The notes: a model not told the origin generated them from the letters alone. A stretch of DNA of 64,000 nucleotides from Endothia cerciana (GCA_026119935.1 JALRMH010000032.1:62001-126000); one strand, 5' to 3'; positions 30,413-43,066 are shown, numbered from the stretch's first letter. A program made the numbers and translations.

Positions 30413-33400
30413 CTGATTGGCAGCCTGAGTTGTCTCGTGTTGCGGTATGCTATCCAGGTGCACTGATGGTATGCCTTGGGTGGGCAGGCTGGAGGGCAGG
30501 TAGCTTGTTTCGAAACGGGTGGCCGCTGGGTGTCTGGCGTGGGACAGTGGCAGGGGTGTGTCGATGATCGAAAGTTGTCTGGATATGAGGTTGGGTGATT
30601 GATGTCTCTAGCAAGACCAAAGGGCGTGATTGCTCGTTGGGTTATTCTTAGGGAGGATGTTGTTGTATCGGGGTAACAAGCTCTGGTGGGATGATGAGGC
30701 CATCGAGCCGTGGTCCAGATATTCGGGCGGCAGACGCATCCCCAATAGATATACCTGCTATCTCTTCTTGGGAATTCTCCTGACACTCGGACAGGGCTTC
30801 GGGCGCTCTCGGCGAGAACGGGGAGGGATGGGCAATGGGCCTGGAGTCTTGGGACCAACCTGCCTCCCAGAGACAAGGATCGAGGCCTCGCGAATGCTGT
30901 GCGATATGTGGGACCTGCAAACTGTCGATTATCGATCTGGCATCATACGAGTGGGCAATGCCTGGGGGGCCGCTCCCGCCGGGGCTTCAGCCAGAGGCCG
31001 AGCCCGGGGTGAGCCCAGCACGCAAAGGGGGGGGGGGGGCTTCTCAATCTGCGCCCGAAAATGTCTTACTTGGAGACCCTCATCAGCCCCGGGTGGGCTT
31101 CCGGAGACGCGAGGGTACAAGGGTATAAGGTGCAGTTGTTTAGGGAGCGCTACGGGAAGACTTTTAACCTGGGACGGTGTCAGTCTTGTGGTCCAGCTGG
31201 GCATCTAGTCACCTCCATACTCGATGTCCCCTCCTAACACGTGCCAAACGTGCTCCGTTCGCCAGCCATGGCGAATTCCGGACCTGTAGAACCTGTCAAG
31301 GCCTTGATCGTCAGCCCAGAGGTTCCGCGATTGGCTGTTCCATAACATCCAGACAGCGGCTGCCCCCGTTGACTTGCATAGCAGCCAGGTTACTGTTGCT
31401 GTGTGAGGCACCATTGCAGGCCCTCCGGGTGGGCCAGAGGGCGCGGGGAGCCCTGGTTCATCCTCCCTTCTCTGCATGCAGAGTACCACTCTGTGGTAAA
31501 ACCTTCCCCTTCCCCCGGAAGCCCTTCACTCGCCCGAGGCCTTGAGGGATCGGCGATCTCTTCGGAGCTCCCCTAGAACAAAACCGAGGCACCCTCGGGA
31601 TATTTTGCCCTGGACTCGCTCGATCAAGCTCTGCAGATACCTATACGGGCTCCTCCAGGACATCACACATAGTGGACTACTATATAATAATCACTGCGTC
31701 ACTCTGAGCCCGTCCTTACGGTTCGAATCGTCTCCCGGAGAACCCAGATCCGGACTAGTTGGTCCAGGTCGCGTCCACCAGGCAAACCGTATCCCCAGCG
31801 CCGCGATAACGATCGATTGTCGGCAGCGGCCGGTTCCATGGCGGGCGGTGAGCAGGGTCTCCGTCGGCTCCGTCGAGGACAGAGAGAGAGATCATCATGA
31901 GGCGCAAATCATTCCCGGGAATGACTCGGCCTCTGCAGTGAAGTCGCTGGTCTAGACGCCCTTCTGCGTCAAAGATGTGCCCTGGGAAGTGATATGTCAC
32001 AGCTCGGCTAATCTTGCCCGCTGACAGCTCAGCTGGACCCTTGGAACCCAGGGCCCTGCGGTGCCTGTTAGGAAACACTTGCATGCTTACATCACCTCCA
32101 TCAACACTGACGGGGACAATCTAGACCCGGAGTGTGCTGCATGGGACGCATAAGGTGGAGAAGGCATCCGCACACGAATGCGATCCGCAAGATCTGGTCT
32201 CCACGTCAACAGTGAGTTTTCCATGCGAGAAGGATGGCCGACACCCTCCCAGCCAGACCTGCCTTTGCCCTGCAGGCTCCGGCTTCTAGGCGTGCCAGTT
32301 ATTGAGGCCTTGCAGAGGGCCTTGCAGAGGGCCAAGTCGGGTTTACGAGGTCGGGCGACATTCCGTCCAAACCGGACCACTCTACTGCAGGCCCTCGACA
32401 AAGTGGCGTGATTCCAAGAGTGGGCCAAGAGCGCCGCCAGGGCCCGGCGTCGCGCCACATGCCAATGGCCGCACCCGTGGCTCTCCCAACGTGTGACCGG
32501 ACGAGGCCGCGTAAGATTTGTTAGGGATGAAAGTCCCTCTCGCGGCAGAGACGGCGCGGAAGGACCTCGGCTAGTATCGAGGTTATTTATCGTGATGGCC
32601 TCACTTGGCAAATTTTCGACTTGCACGCTCTCCGAATTCCTTTCGTCGTCCGGGCCGGCGGGCTCGGTAAGCTTTTTTCCACTATTACCATATTTATTAC
32701 CGACTTGCACCGGAACGCGACCGACTTCGCCACGTTAGCGTCTCTTTCGGCCGTCACATTGTGTTAAAAGTCCCCCCTACTGGACCCAGGGTTCACGGCC
32801 ACACCCATTGTGTGTTCTAAGTATAACAGCCGGTCACACGGACAACGACATTACTCAGACCAAATATTTACCCAGACTCCCTACCACGACGACCGTCGGT
32901 TCGAGCTTGCCGTCGTCAAGACACGCCTTCAAGCTGAAATGTACGTTATGCGAGTATGTGTTGGCGCAGCCATTCAACCCCCGGAACTCGCCGGTCCCGT
33001 CCCGTGTCGCTTGTGAAAGCCTGTGGTGTCCCTGATGAGTGGGGACAAGACTCAGTCCAGCAGCTCTAGTACTGCTCGATACTGGTACATCTCCTAACTC
33101 AATATACTGCTCTCATGGCCCCGACTCTATCCTTTAGAACTAGAAGTCACAGCAGCAGTCAGAAGAATTAGAATGACGAACTTGGTCATCAGGGGCAGCA
33201 GATCGAGTGTATTGTCCCCTTGGTATTGCCAGAGCCTAGCTCTACCTTGGGGAAAGGGCGGTATTATCATTGCCCTGTATCATGTATAAGTGGATAGCCA
33301 AGATGCAGGGGATCAGTGGGTCAATGTTTCAAGTAGGTGTGAAGACGCTAGCGATATTCTTCCACCAGATACTGTTGTGGCTTGGTGACATAACCTCTAG

Positions 33401-34671
33401 ATGTGGGCCTACACAAGACGGCCTCTCCCCCTCCATGAGGGTAACCTCCAGGCTGTATTTTCAAGCTTATACTCGGGAAAAAGATAACCCTTCTCTCCTC
33501 TGATCAGATCTAATGCATGTTCGATAAATTGATTTTCTAGCTAAATGCCTCTGTTTTGCCCTTCTTTCTAAACTGGCACGCTGGGGTTGTCTGAGCTCTC
33601 TGCTATCTCTGCCTGGGTGGTCGTCTTCGTGCGACTGCGCCGGAGCTCTGGTTCGATGCTTCAAAGCCATCACCTTATGACCAGTGATTTCATTGACACC
33701 GTGGTACGAATAAACTATCCTTATGACCCTAGGAATTCTGAGAGTAAAATATAATAATATCAAACATCAGTATATGGGTATATCAGTTTAGCATTCCTGG
33801 TGCGCAGGTCAGAATTCTACCCACTGCAGATCTGCGCATCACAGGCTACTTTGCACCACAGGCTGCAGCACTTACAATAATATACTATCCAAGGGGCAAC
33901 AGAGCAGCGGCTGTGCCAGATCTTGTAGGACAGACTGCCTTGTAGAGACCCAAGACAAGAGTTCACTGTTGCAAACCTGGCCTGCCTCCTATATACGTGA
34001 GAGCATTATGGTGCTTTCGGCTTCACAACCTAGTCTTTTGCAATGGTGCAGTGCTACTGCAGCTGAATGCTCTCAATAGGGCGACCGTGACATAGTCCTT
34101 CGACTCTATAAAGTTACTACCTAACTAAGTAAGATAGTTTTCAGACATTCTCCGGGATTCCTAGGCTTTCCAGACAGTTCCTGATATAGTCACCCTGCGG
34201 GACTACATTGTCTAACAGGCATAGAATATAGCAACATCAGACTCTGCCGTACTCAAGATTGTCGAGGTCAGCCGTCGTGCCACTTTCAGCCGACTGATGA
34301 CCCTTTGTTAGTCCAAATACCGACAGTCCGTAAGGCTCATCAGAGAGTATGTTAGGTGCTTGCAACTGATACGAATAGTCCCGATAGCTTCATAGGTACC
34401 TCTCGAGGTCAGGAGGAGAGCTCATGAGACGAAGGGTCCCAGGTGGGCGGCGACCCAGCCATTTTAGCGTCTCGGAGAAAAGCACCCAAGCCATCTATCT
34501 GCACGGTAGCACGGGAGGCTGGGGGAGGGGAAGTGAGTATTGCTTTAATTGATTCAGTCACTAATTATTCATCACCCCAGACAGCGTGGCCGCTGTTGTG
34601 TGCGTACTAGGGTATCTTCTCACGACTGCCGCGCCCCGCAGGATGAGCCTTCTCAAACCAGAACATGTCTC
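30413..34671. other. 4.3-kb gene-poor region
   Basis: Contains the bHLH promoter at its left end; otherwise no supportable gene. A G13 run lies at 31027-31039 and a perfect 12-bp duplication at about 32309-32332. From ~33 kb the sequence turns AT-richer with many short ORFs, as decayed DNA would. No transposase, reverse transcriptase or long terminal repeat was recognised. Confidence 0.45.
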
Positions 34672-35211
34672 TCACATGATGCCAGCGACAGCGGCAACCC
34701 CAGCAACCCCAGCCGCGACACCGGCCATCGCCATGCCCGTACACCTCGGGGCGGCTGCATTCCCCGTCGCCGTGGCCTTGGCCTCGACGCTGGTGATGGC
34801 GCTGTTCCAGGCGCTGTCGAACTTCACGACCTCCGTCTGCATGGACTTGGGCACGTTGCTCGTGTACCAGCCGTTGGTCGTGATGTCGGCCCAGTTCCAG
34901 TAGGACGCGCTGAGGGAGGCAACGACCTCGGAGCCGCCGTCCTTGTCCGCGGCGGACCAGATCGCGTCGACGATGGAGGTGTAGTCCGAGCGGAGATCGA
35001 AGGAGGTCTCGATGCTGTAGAGGGCCGATGCGAGCGTCGTGGCGTACTTGCCCGTCGCCCAGGTCGGCGTGGGGCCCTGCCCGGCCCATACGTTGGACAG
35101 GTAAGAGGAGGCCTGCGTTGACTTGGGGATCGAGGCCGTAGTGCTAGAAGCGCCCAGAACGACGCCAAAGCTAGCTAGCCCTGCCAGAATGGGGACCACG
35201 GGTGATCGCAT
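34672..35211 (-). CDS. Small secreted, probably GPI-anchored protein
   Basis: 179-aa single-exon protein starting at the ATG at 35211; an in-frame upstream extension to 35412 would bury the signal peptide and is unlikely. Residues 1-20 (MRSPVVPILAGLASFGVVLG) are a signal peptide with Ala-type cleavage near ASS. The mature part contains SYLSNVWAGQGPTPTWATG, a helical region and paired Trp/Tyr (SASYWNWADITTNGWY). The C-terminus is a small-residue, hydrophobic tail (GMAMAGVAAGVAGVAAVAGI) after a short spacer, as for GPI addition near Gly/Asn-Ala-Ala. Only one Cys is in the mature chain. Function unknown; cell-wall or surface location is inferred. Confidence 0.8.
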   Translation of the reverse strand: MRSPVVPILAGLASFGVVLGASSTTASIPKSTQASSYLSNVWAGQGPTPTWATGKYATTLASALYSIETSFDLRSDYTSIVDAIWSAADKDGGSEVVASLSASYWNWADITTNGWYTSNVPKSMQTEVVKFDSAWNSAITSVEAKATATGNAAAPRCTGMAMAGVAAGVAGVAAVAGIM

Positions 35212-36088
35212 TGTTGCGGCTAGGCGCGGTGAGTCAAGGTATATTAGTGTTGACCTCGAGCCGAGTCCCTGTGTTTTTGTTGTATGCTGTTGACTTTCGG
35301 TGATAGCCCAGACTGCAGCAAGAGGAAGCGGTAGCCAGGTAGGAGGAATCACAGGAACTGGCAGCGCAGATGTGGGAAGCCCGGTCTTCTTTTGAAGAGA
35401 GACCGGTGCCATTAAATTGTTGTGGGCTCAGGATGCTGCTGCGCCATACTAGGCGAGAGTGTGGATGCTGCTAGGCGAGAAGAGGTGACAGCCGCAAGGT
35501 GGGCCGAGCCAATCGAGCAGCAGCATTCTTCGTATGAACCCGCCCAATAGTCCCAACTGGGAACCCTCCTAACCTTTATCCGTATGTCTGCCCAGGTTTC
35601 TGCCTAAGCTTCTGCGTAAGCTTATCCCGCAGTAGCGATATGCATGATCCGGTAACATCGTTCGATTCGCTGATGTGCTCCTATCGTTGCAACGTGGCCC
35701 CCAGAGGCCTGATCGTGGTGGGTAGAGACGGTTGCACCAGCAAGGCCCTGGCGGGTCTTGAATCGTACGCAGCTAGTCGTCTCGGCACGCTCGTTCAGCT
35801 TGACTCCCATCTAGGCTGACAGCATCGTCGTTGCGCTATGTATATTGGCTACGGCATCATGGAATGCATCTGTGACCGAGGAGGAGCCCAGAGGCTGGCC
35901 CCTGCTGTTCAGGACGCTTGAAGACTGGTCAGGCACTCCGGCGCGCGCCCCGGCTGACATATACTGACGCCGATCAGAACAGTTGCGCAACGAGATAACA
36001 AGCTTCGGGCCTTTGTAGATGGGCAAAATGCCAAATCTGCGCGCCATCGTGGCTGTGCCGCTCGGATCTGTCCCGGCCTATTCTGCTG
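35212..36088. other. Spacer, promoter of the secreted protein gene
   Basis: 0.9 kb, no gene recognised. It should include the promoter of the minus-strand gene on its left and the 3' end of the SET gene on its right. Confidence 0.4.
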
Positions 36089-37129
36089 TCATAACCCTGC
36101 GTCGCCGCATCCTTCACAAACGCAGTCGAAACCCCACGTGTTCCTCAGCCTGGCCCTCCGCTCCAGTGCAGTCAGGGTGTCTTCCTCCCCGTTGAGGTAC
36201 GAGATATAGAGCTCGTGCCCAGCTGGGACGTCATCTCTCGCCTCAAAGACCCATGTCCTCCCGGCCCGGCGCCTGTGAACATTCGGGATGCAGCTGTGGT
36301 TAAAGAAGCTGGCAGAGGGCCACACGCCGAAGCCGAAGAACTCGGAGCCCTCGTCCTCCAGAGACCGGATGCCGAAGCTGTTGTGCACCTCGCGGGACTT
36401 GATAGTACGCAGAGTGTCTTCGGTAACCAGCGGCAACAGGTCCTGTGGTAAGATTGCCACCAGGTGAAGGTAGGACCTGATATGGTCAGCCAGCTCTCGA
36501 GACGACGCGTAAGGACGAGGTTCGTCGGCCAGCGACAGGATCGAAGACCATCTACCCGGCGTCGTGTGCCTGGTCAGTATCGCGTGTGTCTGGAAACTAA
36601 GGACATCCATGTGTGGCGGGCCCGACAGGGCTCGCTCGAACGCCCTCTTGTGCGTCTTGCTTGCTTGCGATCCCCTGGTCCGGGCCTCCATGATGGACGC
36701 GGCCGTAGCTGCTGCAGCACTCCAGGCCTCGTCGATGTCTGCGGCTGCAGGCTTCGCATCCCCTCCTCCCTCGGCCTCTCCTTCCCCTGGTGTCTGTGCC
36801 CTCGACCTCGATGAGTTCTCGACCATAGCCCATGCCTGCAGGCAGACACTGTCGTATCGCTTCTTCAAAGTCGACTCACAACCCCCTGAGCAGAAGGTGA
36901 ACCCATATGTCTGGTCCCGCCAGGGCAGTCTCCTGCCGCGGTCGTATGCGAAACATGCCCAACACACCTCGCCGCGATACTCCCTCAGGATAACGTGTGC
37001 CGTCAGGTCGTCAGCCCGCAGTATTGTCGTCCCGGCGGTGATATCACGGTCTGCGAAGGCGCCTCGTCCCGCCCCGGGGGTCTCCCTCACGGTGAACAAT
37101 GATGTGTGGCTCTGCTCAGAGGGCTGCAT
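36089..37129 (-). CDS. SET-domain protein (SMYD/Set6-like methyltransferase)
   Basis: 346-aa single-exon protein with a split SET domain. The N-terminal SET half reads RETPGAGRGAFADRDITAGT. It is interrupted by a Cys-rich insert like a degenerate MYND finger (CWACFAYDRG ... FCSGGCESTLKKRY) and a helical, Ala-rich linker. The C-terminal half has SREVHNSFGIRS, FGFGVWPSASFFNHSCIPNV (NHSC binds S-adenosylmethionine) and GHELYISYLN with the catalytic Tyr. A post-SET zinc motif follows (WGFDCVCEGCGD). This is the arrangement of SMYD proteins and yeast Set6, which act on protein lysines; target unknown. All key SET residues look intact. Confidence 0.92.
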   Translation of the reverse strand: MQPSEQSHTSLFTVRETPGAGRGAFADRDITAGTTILRADDLTAHVILREYRGEVCWACFAYDRGRRLPWRDQTYGFTFCSGGCESTLKKRYDSVCLQAWAMVENSSRSRAQTPGEGEAEGGGDAKPAAADIDEAWSAAAATAASIMEARTRGSQASKTHKRAFERALSGPPHMDVLSFQTHAILTRHTTPGRWSSILSLADEPRPYASSRELADHIRSYLHLVAILPQDLLPLVTEDTLRTIKSREVHNSFGIRSLEDEGSEFFGFGVWPSASFFNHSCIPNVHRRRAGRTWVFEARDDVPAGHELYISYLNGEEDTLTALERRARLRNTWGFDCVCEGCGDAGL

Positions 37130-37357
37130 CGTGTTGCTCGTGGACAGCAGGTAGCAGTCATGAAGCCTTGTCTTGAGCCTCTACGAGGCAGCCTGGCCTA
37201 TTAGGCCTGGCATCAAAGGTATAGTACTCATCGTGCATGGGTAAAAGTTCATCGGGCCTAGCAAAAGAGTACACGGAAAAAAATTCCTCTAGGCCCACTT
37301 GACCCTGTGGGCATTGGGAGCTCAATTCGGCTAGAGCAATACTCAACAAACATATGC

Positions 37358-39485
37358 TTAGCGTATACGTATTTGAGTTTCATTTTCTATAAAATCTAGA
37401 GCCTTAAAAGCAAAGTATAAACAGTTGATCCTTTTCCTTTGTAAATAAAAACTGCACGGCAAACATAGGAAAGCTATACTATACTGTCCCCCCCCGTTTT
37501 CATAATTCCCAAATTGTTGGACACCTCCAACACATTCTTTCTTATCGATAATACCACTTGAGCCATCCTCTTGTTTCCTAGCCTGGCGCCTCGTGCCTGC
37601 GTCGTCTTCTCCGAAGCGCTCCCTATATCGGCCATACAAGTTCCAAGAGCCCAGTGTCAGGCCTGTGAGGATGACGGTGCCGACTACGTACACCCAGATA
37701 TACGGAGATAGCAGCGTCTCGCCTTGCCCTGGTGTCCAGTTGAAGAAGGTCATCGAAAAGACCGTCTAACAAGCCTCTGTCAGCCGAAGCAATCTTTCTA
37801 AGAAGCAATGACAGTTTTGAAGTACTCACAGCAACAAATGTGGCCGGAAGAAAGATCATTGTCAGGAGAGCAATAGTTCGCATCCTCTCCCCGTCCTTTT
37901 GGGTTGCTTCAGCTATGTCTAGATTGGATTGAGATATCTGCCGGTTGATCCGTGCATCTTCTCGGCCGACCTTATTCCATTCCTAGACGCCGGTAATGTC
38001 AGCTCAACGCGATCCTGTGATGCCCATGCGGCAACTTCCATGTGGACTCACTAGTTGAGCTGCTAGAGTCATGCCCTCGATGACAGTTGCACAAGATCGG
38101 ATTTTCTCGTCATACTCGCCTCGTAACTCGAGGAGCCTCTGGTTAATGCGCCTCCCGGCATCTTCCAGTTTGATTACTTCATTGATGGGCTGATAATCAT
38201 TTTTTTCGACTTCGAATGGATCGGCCGAAAAGCTTTCGTTGATAGGAGTTGCCCTGATGGAGCTGTCAGTTTCTTTGCTTGTAGGCGGAACGAGAAACTT
38301 CATCTCTCGCAGGGTATCGCAATGCGCAATCATCTTCTCAAGTTCCTGTCTCCAATTCTCGAGCCCATTTTTCAACCAGCTGATCTGAAGCCAGAGCTGC
38401 ATGTATGATTCCGGGTCTTCTCCTTTGTGAGACAGGGTTTCTGCAGAGGTAGATGCCGCAGGTAGTCCGTCCGATAACTGTTCAGGTTCGTCTTGCTGCT
38501 CGCCGGCAACATCTAGAGCTTCAACACGACACACTAGTTTCTGGGTCAAGAGCCTCACCAACGCGAAATGGCGTTCATGTTCGTACTCGGCAAAGACCGT
38601 AGGAAGGAGGAGGGGATGGTATGCAGAAAAATGGCATTCCTCAAGGCGATTAACGAATTTTTCCCGGGCTTTCTCACAACATCCGTATAGCACGGCTCGG
38701 GTGGATCTCTGGTAAGGAGAGTATGTGACAGATAGGCCCAAGTCATTCGCCCACGCGGATGATGACCGGCAGCTGTAGACTATTCAATGGTAACCGCCTT
38801 GTCAGCAAACAAAACCACATCCATGAGGCTTTGGTCGGGGTATCTTTCGTGAATGGTTCCGCGATTGAGGATACTGACCAAGTTTCGCGCAGTTCGTAGA
38901 GGGGTCATTTAGGGATAAGGCTGTGAAACTTGCAGTCGTATTTCGAGTGATGACTCTGGCAATGGGGCGGTGGATCTGGAATGCATCTACGATTCTGGTG
39001 CATATGGGCTTGGAAAATGGCAGAAATGACACTTCAGAACCAGGAATACGCAGTGCTTTTCTCCCCCCGATCCTGTGATAATATTAACAAAACGGCGTGG
39101 AGCCGGAGACTCAGCACCATTTCGCAACGCACAGCAGTGTTATGTCGCTCTGGTTAGGTTCACATCGTTGCGTTTGTTTCTGTTATCACTGAGTCAATAC
39201 CGCAAAAATGGATATAATGAAAGCCAGATGCGTACCTCATTCAGCCAGGTGGTCCAATCTTCATCTGAAACTAACTTCTTGGACCTCAAAGTGATCGATA
39301 TCTACATGGAGTATCACCATATCAGGTTGCCCGTACACGTATGCGAGAGCGGAAAAGTCGAGGACAGTTGATCGACTTACATTCTCGCTAATAAAACTGC
39401 TCAATACTTCACTCTCAATCCGCTCGAAATGGAAGAGTCTAAAATCCTTCTCTTGGAGAAGTGAGTCTTGATGTACCCATTCCAT
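37358..39485 (-). CDS. CorA-like (Mg2+ transporter-type) membrane protein, apparent frameshift
   Basis: Fungal CorA-like protein: a long cytoplasmic N-terminus and two C-terminal membrane helices. Exons read on the minus strand: 39381-39485, 39236-39277, 38879-39072, 38052-38779, 37830-37982, 37358-37765. The order reproduces the family: QDSLLQEKDFRLFHFERIES, SDEDWTTWLNE, IHRPIARVITRNTT, VYSCRSSSAWANDLGLSVTY, EWNKVGREDARINRQISQSN, then RTIALLTMIFLPATFVA and the second helix after TVFSMTFFNW. The GMN-type loop of true CorA is replaced by TPGQGETLLSP, as in relatives. All junctions are in phase except exon 2 to exon 3: exon 3 starts GATC followed by six Gs and needs one base fewer. Either the gene is broken, the homopolymer is misread, or splicing differs. 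Start at 39485 is the first in-frame Met; a further 5' exon is possible. Confidence 0.75.
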
Positions 39486-41558
39486 AGTGACCGTCCAGTT
39501 ACCAATTTCTGCGCAATTGTAGTTTCAATGTAAAGTATCGTGGTAGATCCGTATGAAGATGGGCAGAACGCCGGTGGTTGGGGTTATACTCCGTACGAGC
39601 AAGATCAGACAGCGCATGCGCGTAACGGCTAATCACAAGGACATGATCACTACCAGAGCTAAAACAAGGGCTGTGTCTGCATGTTATCCCAGCATTGCTA
39701 CACGAAAATGTCTACTTCTCTCAAGCTAGAGAATTGACGACCAATGTGATCTCAGACGAAAGTTTCATCTGCATGAAAGTGCATTAAGGTAAGACGACTA
39801 GCAGCTGAAGACCTGCACCCCTCACGAGTCTCTCCCGCACAGCCGACTTCTCCGGGGTTTCAGCCAGTCAGCCTGCGGGATGCCTTATGCAATGTAACCC
39901 ACAATTGTAGTTGCCCCGCTTGAGAGACCGGCGAAGCCAGACGAGAGTTGAACCACTCCTTGGGCCCTATGCTGACCATCTTGTTCAAGCGACAGACACA
40001 TTTTGTGCGGCTCTGCGCATAGATACGGATAGAATCGGCCAAGAGTTACTAGCACGAATAATATATGTATGTACTTCATGTTACCTTTTCGCATCTACAG
40101 TACTGGCGACGGCCGAGGTCGAAGTACAACAGGGATCGATTTGACGAGGTTGAGGAAGGCACTCAAGAAATCTACCATTCTGCCCTCTATAATGGCCGCG
40201 GTTGTTAAACAAATCATACACATACGTTACATCGATACGGAGATACTTCGATAGGAATTGGATCGGAGGCTGGGCTCTCCTGGAGCCTGGAACTTTACAA
40301 AGGTAAGTCAACAATCGCAGATAGAACATTAATACGTCGCTAAAATATGCAGATACTGGGTGATCAAGTGGTTCTTCGGATGTCCAGGAAGCTGACGGCG
40401 GTAAGATGCTCTCGAGACCTCTCAACACTGTCGTTGTTGACAGTGTACTGACGCCACTTGTGTAGAATGAAATTAAGGAGATACAACAAGCCATGCGGAT
40501 TCACTATGCAAGTCAACGGGGCAATTGATGAAGCTACTTGTACACCATGATTTATCTCTTCATTTAGTGATGTGGCAGGAGCGGTGACAGTGCCATGCTT
40601 CTAAGGTGACGATTGAACGTGGGCTAATAACAGAAGACCGGCTTCATCTTTCGAACAAGAGATGAATACACGCATCCTACTAAGAGATATAGTAACATAA
40701 TATTACTAGTCATTACATTCATCATATTCCACTTATTCATCCAGACCTGTTCTATACATATGCGGAAAATTATATCCGGTGGCAATGTGTGACCGTAAGA
40801 AGACCAGTGGCTGTGATGCAAGAGGTGTTAGCGTATATAACAGGGCCCGACTTTCAGTTTTATAACTATCAAAATGAAGATCCATGTACTTATATAACCT
40901 TGCAGTAAGTAGAGTGAGCTGAGAGTTGGCGAGGTCATCATTTCGAAATCTTTTCTCAGTATCGCTTCGAGTAGCCGAAAATGATGAGAGACCAACCCGG
41001 TGTGGAGGGGAGGGAATGACAACCCCCCCCTATTGCCCACCTGAAGATGGCTACAGATAAGCCGAAGGCAGATACACAATGCCTCAAGGTGACCAGGTGG
41101 GTAGACGCCATGGGTCAATATTGGCTGTCAAGCGGTGTGGATCGCACTCAAGCCTCAATGCCCTCCATAGAAAGGCCTCTTGGCGGCAATTGGAACGCTC
41201 GGAAGATCATCTTCCTGTTGTACAATCCACTCATCTGCCTAGGACCTTTTACTAATGTTTTAGGATTCTGTTAGTGTATAATTACTAAGGCGCATTCATG
41301 TGTCTTGGGATCTATCTACCCTAAAAAATTACAGAAAGATTCTGATCAAGCGAACTTCATCCTTAGCACCGGGCGTCATTTCCGGTGTTTTTTCAGACTC
41401 AGGGCTTACGTCAGTGAGGCTCTGCAATCTCGAGTTGCTTTAGATCCTCCCGTTTTCAAGAGCCGTCAAGTTCTCGGTAAGTAGGAGAACCGTGTACATA
41501 CTGGTTCCATAGTCTCGCCAGGCCCGTGTAAAGACTGGCTACGAATTCGCAAAATCCC
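39486..41558. other. 2.1-kb AT-rich spacer
   Basis: No supportable gene; short ORFs with no motifs. Possible promoter of the CorA-like gene at the left end. Confidence 0.4.
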
Positions 41559-43066
41559 TTGGACCTCGACGGCGCAAAGTCTGAAAACAACCTTGGCTTG
41601 ATACGCCGTTGGATTGGGCGATGCAGTACCGACTCGGAGTGCGAAAAGTCTCGATGTATCAATGCAAATGTCTCGCCAACACGTTTGCTATATCTTGGGG
41701 AAAAGGGCAAGGCCAAAGCTCCTCGTATCGTCGAAACACATGAGCGTCTTTTACAAAAGACATCATCTGATCATCGACTTGACTACGCATGTCTAAGCTA
41801 CTGCTGGGGTTCTGGATTGCCGTTGACGACGACCACGAAGGCACTAATTGATTACAAACAAGGGTTGCCAGAGAGCAAGTTACCGCAAGCTTTCAAAGAT
41901 GCAGTTTTTATTACTCAAGAGGTGGGGCTTCAGTATCTGTGGATTGATGCTCTTTTCATCATCCAAGTTGATCCAGCAGACTGGGAAGCAGAATCCGTCA
42001 TGATGTCCGACATCTCTCGTCATTCATTCTTTACCATTGGCGCAGCAGCAGCTTCTTCGTGTCGTGACACCTTTCTCGGACCAAGGAAGAATCACTTTAT
42101 CTGCCTCAAATTCCGATCCTCAATTGCTTCAGGTGTTTCAGGGACGTACTCGGTCTTCCTTCTAGAAGAATACCGCAACAACATTGACGGGCATTTGGCT
42201 GTGGACTTGGAAAAGTCCATATGGAACAGTCGGGGGTGGGTTTGGCAGGAGCAGCACATGGGCCCAGAGACTGCTGGTCTTCGGAAAAGAAATGGTGCAC
42301 CTGAGATGCCACACACTTATCTCGTCGGAGGATGGGTCAGTTCATTCTACCCGTTATCGACCCTCTGCGGTCCGAACTGCATATATCGGCCATTGGTCTT
42401 CATGGATCATGGAGTTTAGCGGGAGGGACTTTACGTATCCCCGCGATAAACTTGCTGCTGTGCTCGGAATTGCCAAGGCATTTGAAGAGGAGCTAAAAAA
42501 GAAGGGGGGTGTTCCATTGTACCTTGCGGGATACTAGTATCACGAGGACTTCCACCGGGACTTGCGGTGGATCATCCGCGGACAAGAAGCTTTCATTTCC
42601 AGAACCGATAAGCGCATTCCATGACCCCGATCGATATTGCGCTCCTTCGTGGAGGTGGACATCGAGAAACGAAGGATATCTGAGTTTGCTGTCCAATCAG
42701 GACGCGACCTTGTTCCAGGCGGCAGATTTCGAGTTCATTTCCAACAATATCAAGGCGGCAGGATTGGAAGCGGGAATCCGAGCAGGACTTGGTTCTTCGA
42801 TCACCTTACGAGGGAGGCTTTGCCCTGTTCCTGAGGCGCCATCAAGAGGGAGATTTATTAAAGAATTTGTGGACCCGATACTGTCCGACAGATGGGAAGT
42901 ACCTGTCCCGGAAGGCGTCCTATATTTCCTGGACTGGGACCCGCGTCTGGACCCAAGCTCCGGCAAGGAAAACGAAGGCCGGCTTCAGCTTTTCGTAACA
43001 ATGTCCCTTGGTAGGGACTTATACTTCCTCCTGAACCCAGAGCAGCTAAAGCCTTTTTGCGTGTAG
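41559..43066 (+). pseudogene. Broken HET-domain (heterokaryon incompatibility) gene
   Basis: HET-domain proteins trigger cell death when genetically different fungi fuse. The domain is recognisable: LDYACLSYCWGSGLPLTTTT, SKLPQAFKDAVFITQEVGLQ, YLWIDALFIIQVDPADWEAE, SFFTIGAAAASS, SIWNSRGWVWQEQHM. It then jumps frame to RLLVFGKEMVHL and FTYPRDKLAAVLGIAKAF, meets a TAG just after the YLAG motif, where relatives have Trp (YLAGLW), and continues as YHEDFHRDLRWIIRG. A third frame from 42509 carries RYCAPSWRWTSRNEGY and a C-terminal part to 43066. No in-frame ATG precedes the domain. Two frame changes plus a Trp-to-stop leave no functional product. TGG-to-TAG is a G-to-A change as produced by repeat-induced point mutation. 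Confidence 0.85.

Noticed and set aside
32309..32332. Perfect 12-bp tandem duplication.
   Set aside because: Only two copies, no context suggesting a binding site or mobile-element scar.
30413..34671. Possible retrotransposon in the AT-rich part of the desert.
   Set aside because: No reverse transcriptase, integrase, transposase or terminal repeats could be recognised by reading.
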